A stretch of 10,306 bases of DNA from Pseudomonadota bacterium (GTDB lineage: Bacteria > Pseudomonadota > Alphaproteobacteria > Rhizobiales > Methylopilaceae). Shown piece by piece: positions 6,651-10,306 of this stretch; positions within the stretch are counted from its first letter, which is position 1, and every line of letters starts with the position of its first letter. The notes below the pieces were generated by a model. It saw nothing but the letters and a program-made list of their open reading frames with translations, did no database searches and was not told where the DNA came from. The DNA is taken from contig JAEWEX010000474.1 of assembly GCA_023389135.1 (NCBI GenBank), positions 1 to 10,306 of the forward strand, read 5' to 3'. The position numbers and the translations under genes were made by a program.

Positions 6651-7760
6651 TCATCCGGGCCGTTCCCACGGCCCCACCAACGGCCGCTCGGGCCTGACAG
6701 CGCGGATCATCAGCATCTCGCCGAGGTTCTCGCTGGTGATAAGCCCCATCAGCCGCCCGTCCGCGTCGGTGACGCCGATGGCGGGTGGGCGTGACGTTTC
6801 CATCAGCTTCAGTGCGTCCTTCAGAGCGGCGCGGCGGCCGACGGTGGGAATGCCCGCGGTCATGACGCCCGCCACCGGGGTTCCGGGGCCGGTGTCGCGC
6901 ATCGCCGTGATCATGGCGTCCCGCGTGAGGATGCCGCGCAGACGGCCGGCGCCGTCCACGACCGGGAACTCCTTCTGCGTGGTGCGGATCAGCGCTTCGG
7001 CTGCATCGTCCACAGTGGCCTGAGGGCCGAGGCTCTCGAAGGCGGTGATCATCGCGTCGGACGCCGGCACGCCGCGCGCCATGTCGTGAAGCTGCGCCTG
7101 GCCGGCCTCCGCCGATGCCGCGAGGTAGACGAAGATCGCGATGAAGATCAGCAGCGGATTGCCGAACAGCCCGGCGAAGCCCAGCACGAAGGCAACTCCC
7201 TGGCCGATGGTGGCGGCGATCTGGGTTGCGCGGGCATGGCTCATGCGGGTCGCCAGCAGCGCCCTCAGCACCCGGCCGCCATCCATGGGAAAGGCGGGGA
7301 TCAGGTTGAAGACCACCAGGAACAGGTTGACGGCCATCAGCCGCGAGCCGAGATCGCCTGCCGGCGTGGCGACCTCGTTCAGGCCCGTCATGTCGAACCG
7401 CGCCCCCAGCAGGTAGAGCACCGCAGCGATAGCCACATTGACCGCCGGGCCGGCCAGCGCCACCACCAGTTCCTCGGAAGGCTTCTCCGGAATCCGCTCC
7501 AGATTGGCGACGCCGCCGATGGGCAGCAGCGTGATGTCGGGCGTGCGAACGCCATAGCGTCGCGCCGCGATCACATGCCCGAACTCGTGCGCCAGCACGC
7601 AGGCGAACAGCGCGACCACATAGACCAGCGCGTCGATAGCCGCGCCGCTGCCGCCGGATGCTCCCGCCGCGATGCCGATCCAGGCCAGCAGCAGCAGGAA
7701 CGTGACATGGATGCGGACCTCGGTGCCGAGGATCGTGACGAGCGGGATGGACCACGACAT
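6651..7760 (-). CDS. Site-2 protease family (M50) membrane metalloprotease with C-terminal CBS pair
   Basis: Intramembrane zinc protease of the S2P class, in the SpoIVFB-like subgroup that carries two CBS domains. It has 369 residues. Hydrophobic segments lie near 18-35, 42-62, 97-118, 140-158 and 183-215. Zinc-binding HEFGH (58-62) is intact, as is the second motif around NLIPAFPMDGG (152-162), with Asp160 the expected third ligand, so an active enzyme is likely. The CBS repeats span about 232-288 and 297-352; such modules often sense adenine nucleotides, so activity may respond to energy state. Substrates of the class are membrane-bound regulators such as anti-sigma factors, but none is nearby. 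The ATG at 7758-7760 fits the family N-terminus; the Shine-Dalgarno is weak. It is convergent with SDH_sah (6-bp gap) and divergent from marR (105-bp gap). Confidence 0.9.
   Translation of the reverse strand: MSWSIPLVTILGTEVRIHVTFLLLLAWIGIAAGASGGSGAAIDALVYVVALFACVLAHEFGHVIAARRYGVRTPDITLLPIGGVANLERIPEKPSEELVVALAGPAVNVAIAAVLYLLGARFDMTGLNEVATPAGDLGSRLMAVNLFLVVFNLIPAFPMDGGRVLRALLATRMSHARATQIAATIGQGVAFVLGFAGLFGNPLLIFIAIFVYLAASAEAGQAQLHDMARGVPASDAMITAFESLGPQATVDDAAEALIRTTQKEFPVVDGAGRLRGILTRDAMITAMRDTGPGTPVAGVMTAGIPTVGRRAALKDALKLMETSRPPAIGVTDADGRLMGLITSENLGEMLMIRAVRPERPLVGPWERPG
6657..6674. terminator. Hairpin 12 bp beyond the SDH_sah stop, inside the 3' end of the M50 gene
   Basis: GGGCCGT (6657-6663), loop TCCC, ACGGCCC (6668-6674): a perfect 7-bp stem. 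It overlaps the last codons of the convergent M50 gene. It could end the SDH_sah transcript, but no T-run follows, so this is tentative. Confidence 0.3.
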
Positions 7761-7807
7761 GGGACAGCCTGTCGGTAGGAACGCGTGACCATAGACCCGT
7801 GCAGGGC

Positions 7808-7836
7808 TGGACCAAAGTGCTGCGCCGCACTATAAT
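7808..7836 (+). promoter_or_regulatory. Sigma-70-like promoter of the MarR-MFS operon
   Basis: A perfect -10 TATAAT (7831-7836) is preceded by TGGACC (7808-7813; 4 of 6 matches to TTGACA) with a 17-bp spacer. The start of transcription would fall near 7843, about 23 bases before the marR ATG. It lies in an AT-rich stretch (7831-7860) that stands out from GC-rich surroundings. Confidence 0.6.
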
Positions 7837-7851
7837 ATAAGTCTTACTTAT
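7837..7851. promoter_or_regulatory. Candidate MarR operator over the transcription start
   Basis: ATAAGT (7837-7842), spacer CTT, ACTTAT (7846-7851): a perfect 6-bp inverted repeat directly after the -10 box, with looser AT-rich symmetry on both sides. MarR dimers typically bind such short palindromes overlapping their own promoters, so autorepression is the natural inference. A TATAAT also reads on the minus strand (7855 to 7850), pointing towards the M50 gene, though without a good -35. Confidence 0.55.
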
Positions 7852-7865
7852 TATATGTCTGACTG

Positions 7866-8336
7866 ATGAGCTCGCACCAGAACCCCATCGGCTTCCTGAT
7901 CGTCGACGTGGCGCGGCTGATGCGCCTCAGCTTCGACCGCGCGCTCGCGGTGGCGGGTGTGGGCGGACTGACGCCCGGCGAGGCCCGGGCGCTTGCCCAT
8001 GTCGACCGCTGCGGCGCCGTGCGGCAGACCCTGCTCGCCCAGCGCATGGCCATCGAGCCCATGACGCTGGTGGGCTATCTCGACCGGCTCGAGGCTCAGG
8101 GGCTCGTCGCGCGCGAGCCCGATCCCACCGATCGCCGCGCCAAGATCGTGCGGCTGACGCCCGGTGCCGAGCCGGTGCTGGCGCGCATCCTGGAGGTGGG
8201 CCGCGAGGTCCGGGCGGTTGCCCTGGCCGGCATGAGCGAGGCCGAGGCCGACCAGTTCCTGGCGCTGCTGGAGCGCGCCCACCGCAACCTCGCCTCCGGC
8301 CGCGACGGGGCCGACGACGTGGAGAACGCCACGTGA
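7866..8336 (+). CDS. MarR family transcriptional regulator
   Basis: A 156-residue winged-helix repressor, the usual length for MarR proteins, acting as a DNA-binding dimer. The N-terminal dimerisation helix spans 7-30 (IGFLIVDVARLMR). The helix-turn-helix begins at LTPGEARALAHV (35-46), with the recognition helix region IEPMTLVGYLDRLEAQGLV (63-81). The wing has the family's DPTDRRAK pattern (86-93), and the C-terminal helices (100-142) complete the dimer interface. The ATG at 7866 keeps the full first helix; no clear Shine-Dalgarno precedes it, as the predicted 5' leader is only about 23 bases. Its stop overlaps the start of the exporter gene (GTGA, 8333-8336), so the pair is translationally coupled. 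It probably represses its own operon and is released by an exported compound; the ligand is unknown. Confidence 0.92.
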   Translation: MSSHQNPIGFLIVDVARLMRLSFDRALAVAGVGGLTPGEARALAHVDRCGAVRQTLLAQRMAIEPMTLVGYLDRLEAQGLVAREPDPTDRRAKIVRLTPGAEPVLARILEVGREVRAVALAGMSEAEADQFLALLERAHRNLASGRDGADDVENAT

Positions 8337-9634
8337 CGCCGCCACCCGTGACGGAGCGGCGCGTCGCAATCGTCGGGGCGCTGATGGTGATGCTCGGCCC
8401 CGTGAGCCTCGCCCTCTACACGCCGGCGCTTCCCACGCTTGTCCTCGCCTTCGGCACCACCGAGGCGATGCTGAAGCTCAGCGTCACGGTCTATTTCTTC
8501 GGCTTCGCGTTCGCGCAGCTCGTCTGCGGGCCCATGTCCGACGCGTGGGGCCGGCGGCCGGTGGCGCTCGGCTTCTTCTCCATCTATCTCGGCGGCAGCG
8601 TGCTCGCGGCCGCCGCGCCGACGGTGGAGTTTCTGCTGGCCGGACGCGCGCTGCAGGGGATCGGCGTGGCGGCGGGCGTCGCCATTTCGCGCGCGATCGT
8701 GCGCGACCTGTTCGTCGGGCAGGCCTCGGCCCGCATCATGAACCTGATCGGGCTGATCCTCGCCATCGCGCCGCTGGTTTCGCCGCTGCTCGGCGGCGTC
8801 ATCGTCTCGACGCTGGGCTGGCACCCGATCTTTCTCGCCATGGTGATCTTCGGTGTCGCGGTCATGCTGGCGCTCGCCTTCGGGCTGCCCGAGACCAACG
8901 CGGCCCCCGACCCCGAACTCGCCCGTCCCGCGCGCGTGATGGCCAGCTACCGGACGCTGCTGGCCGACCGCGCCTTTATGCGCTCGGGCCTGGCGCTCGG
9001 CATCGCGCTGGGCGGGCTCTACACCCAGGCGGCGCTGCTGCCCTTCGTGCTGATCGGCCGGCTCGGCCTCACGCCCACCGAGTTCGGGCTGACCACGGTG
9101 TTCCAGACCGGCTCCTACGCCTTCGGCGCCTTCGTGACGGGCCGGCTGCTGGCGCGCACCGACGCCATGCGGCTGGTGCCGGTCGGGCTCGGCATCGTGG
9201 CGGCGGCCGGGGCGGCGCTGTTCGTCGCGGTCCATGTGCTGCCGCCCACCGTGTCGGTGGCGATCGTGCCGTCCATGCTGTGGGCCTTCGGCATCGCGCT
9301 GCTGATGCCGGGCGCCATGACCGGCGCCATGGCGGGCTTCGGCGCCATCGCCGGCGCAGCGTCCGCGCTGCTGGGCTTCCTCCAGATCGCCGGCGGCTTC
9401 GCCGGCTCGGGCGTCGCGGCACTGTTCCCCGATCCGCTGGTGGCGCTGGCGGTCATCCTGCCTGTCATGGCGGGGCTCGCCGGGCTGGCGCACCTGATGC
9501 TCCGGCCGCGCCGCGGAACGCCGGTGGCCCGCACGCCTGAGCCCACGGACATCGAGATCGCGGCCGACCCGGCCGGCCTGATCGGCGCCGCCGGCGACGA
9601 GATCGAGGCGGAGCGCCTCAGGAAGTCGGCGTGA
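8333..9634 (+). CDS. MFS drug exporter, Bcr/CflA type
   Basis: Inner-membrane 12-helix proton-driven exporter (433 residues; about 400 is usual). It shows the MFS motif A GPMSDAWGRRPVALG (66-80) between helices 2 and 3, RALQGIGVAAGVAISRAIVRD (105-125) in the helix 4 region, and the Bcr/CflA-like first helix with LYTPALPTL (28-36). Hydrophobic helices continue to about residue 390, followed by a polar tail of roughly 40 residues that is longer than needed. The GTG start at 8333 is chosen because GGAG (8321-8324) lies 8 bases upstream and it overlaps the marR stop; a second in-frame GTG at 8348 is possible. Bcr relatives export bicyclomycin, sulphonamides or dipeptides, but this substrate cannot be deduced. 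It is controlled by the upstream MarR protein. Confidence 0.92.
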   Translation: MTPPPVTERRVAIVGALMVMLGPVSLALYTPALPTLVLAFGTTEAMLKLSVTVYFFGFAFAQLVCGPMSDAWGRRPVALGFFSIYLGGSVLAAAAPTVEFLLAGRALQGIGVAAGVAISRAIVRDLFVGQASARIMNLIGLILAIAPLVSPLLGGVIVSTLGWHPIFLAMVIFGVAVMLALAFGLPETNAAPDPELARPARVMASYRTLLADRAFMRSGLALGIALGGLYTQAALLPFVLIGRLGLTPTEFGLTTVFQTGSYAFGAFVTGRLLARTDAMRLVPVGLGIVAAAGAALFVAVHVLPPTVSVAIVPSMLWAFGIALLMPGAMTGAMAGFGAIAGAASALLGFLQIAGGFAGSGVAALFPDPLVALAVILPVMAGLAGLAHLMLRPRRGTPVARTPEPTDIEIAADPAGLIGAAGDEIEAERLRKSA

Positions 9635-9643
9635 AGCCGGAGG

Positions 9644-10306
9644 TCAGGCGCGCGTCACCAGGAAGTCTTCCGAGCCGACAACCCCAGACAGATCGTCAAC
9701 GCTGTCATGGAACACGTCGAGATAGGGTGTGAATGCATAGACGCGATCACGCTTGCCGCCGGTGACCTCGCGCACAAGATCGGCTTTCTGGAAATCGAGC
9801 AGCAAGTTGTTGACGGTGGGATAGCTGCTTGAAATGGTTTGCGCGGCTTGTCTCACGGTGATGTAGGGTTGCCGGAACAACGCCTCCAGCAGGGCAAGTG
9901 CGCGGGCGCTCCGGCTCAAGGATGGCATCTTTTCCCCCAGACTTCGCCGCAGTGCTACGATGCTCTGAGCAGTTTTCAGAGCGGACCTCGATGTTGCGGT
10001 GACACCCCTGAGAAAGAACATCAGCCAGCCTTCGATGTCACCATCATCTCTCGTGCCTTGCAGTCGAGCATAATACTCTTCGCGGTTCGATCTGAAGAAC
10101 AGGCTTAGGTAGAGGACCGGCCGCGACAGGATCATTTCATGGCAAAGAATGAGCGTAACGAGCATGCGGCCCAACCGCCCGTTGCCGTCCCAAAAAGGAT
10201 GTATCGTTTCGAACTGGGAATGGATCAGGGCGCAACGGATAAGCGGCGGAAGATCGGAAGGTTCGTTGATGAAGCGTTCCAGATCACCCATTGCCCTCTC
10301 CATCAG
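9644..10306 (-). CDS. Fic domain protein with C-terminal winged helix, N-terminus outside the window
   Basis: Probable AMP-transferase (AMPylator) that modifies a protein target on Ser, Thr or Tyr. The reading frame is open to the window edge, with a Leu codon before the first visible Met, and that Met lies within the Fic fold, so the gene starts beyond base 10306. Numbered from that Met, the active-site motif is complete: HPFWDGNGRLGR (35-46), with catalytic His35, metal-binding Asp39, Asn41 and Arg43. Residues about 127-200 form a winged helix-turn-helix (ITVRQAAQTISSSYPTVNNL), typical of roughly 370-residue Fic proteins. The inhibitory (S/T)xxxE(G/N) helix, if N-terminal, is out of view. 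Base composition is lower than neighbouring host genes (32 of 60 G/C at 9961-10020), suggesting acquisition. It is convergent with the MFS gene, 9 bp apart, with no terminator between them. Confidence 0.9.
   Translation of the reverse strand: MMERAMGDLERFINEPSDLPPLIRCALIHSQFETIHPFWDGNGRLGRMLVTLILCHEMILSRPVLYLSLFFRSNREEYYARLQGTRDDGDIEGWLMFFLRGVTATSRSALKTAQSIVALRRSLGEKMPSLSRSARALALLEALFRQPYITVRQAAQTISSSYPTVNNLLLDFQKADLVREVTGGKRDRVYAFTPYLDVFHDSVDDLSGVVGSEDFLVTRA

Noticed and set aside
8096..9493. Minus-strand frames opposite the MarR and MFS genes
   Set aside because: Arg/Gly/His-rich shadow translations of GC-rich coding sequence with no motif.
7839..9634. MarR-MFS pair as a novel regulatory system
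   Set aside because: A MarR repressor overlapping an MFS exporter is a common, well-described arrangement. Only the possible sharing of its operator with the M50 gene is worth a look.

Overview
The window reads as a chromosomal segment of a high-GC proteobacterium, most likely an alphaproteobacterium. This is inferred from strong G/C at third codon positions, for example 46 of 60 bases G/C at 8641-8700, and from the style of the proteins. No rRNA, tRNA, CRISPR array, transposase or integrase was seen. Nine coding regions can be supported; the first and last run off the window.

Layout. (1) 2-2842 (+): most of an HAE-1 type RND efflux pump, lacking roughly its first 100 residues. (2) 2956-4785 (-): typA/bipA, the ribosome-associated GTPase, convergent with the pump. 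A long, nearly perfect inverted repeat (2906-2954) sits in the 113-bp gap between them. (3) 4969-5463 (+): a pyridoxamine-phosphate-oxidase-like (general stress protein 26 type) flavin-fold protein, divergent from typA. (4) 5464-6650: a sharply AT-richer block. It carries a small unrecognised ORF with a strong ribosome binding site (5573-5803) that overlaps a ClpP/S49-fold serine peptidase of the SDH_sah type (5736-6644). This is the accessory part of the window. (5) 6651-7760 (-): a membrane site-2 (M50) metalloprotease with a C-terminal CBS pair. (6) 7866-9634 (+): a MarR regulator and a Bcr/CflA-type MFS drug exporter overlapping by 4 bp. They lie behind a clear sigma-70-like promoter with a palindrome at the expected transcription start. 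(7) 9644-10306 (-): the C-terminal part of a Fic-domain protein with lower GC than its neighbours, possibly acquired.

How they fit. Two unrelated export systems (RND and MarR/MFS) flank housekeeping genes. The MarR/MFS pair is a self-contained, probably autoregulated resistance unit whose operator may also affect the divergent M50 gene. The AT-rich two-gene block ends 6 bp before the M50 stop codon and the Fic gene ends 9 bp from the MFS stop, so both low-GC genes lie tail-to-tail against host genes. The least understood element is the small ORF plus SDH_sah peptidase. I see no complete named defence system and do not claim a new one; this pair is the best candidate for follow-up.
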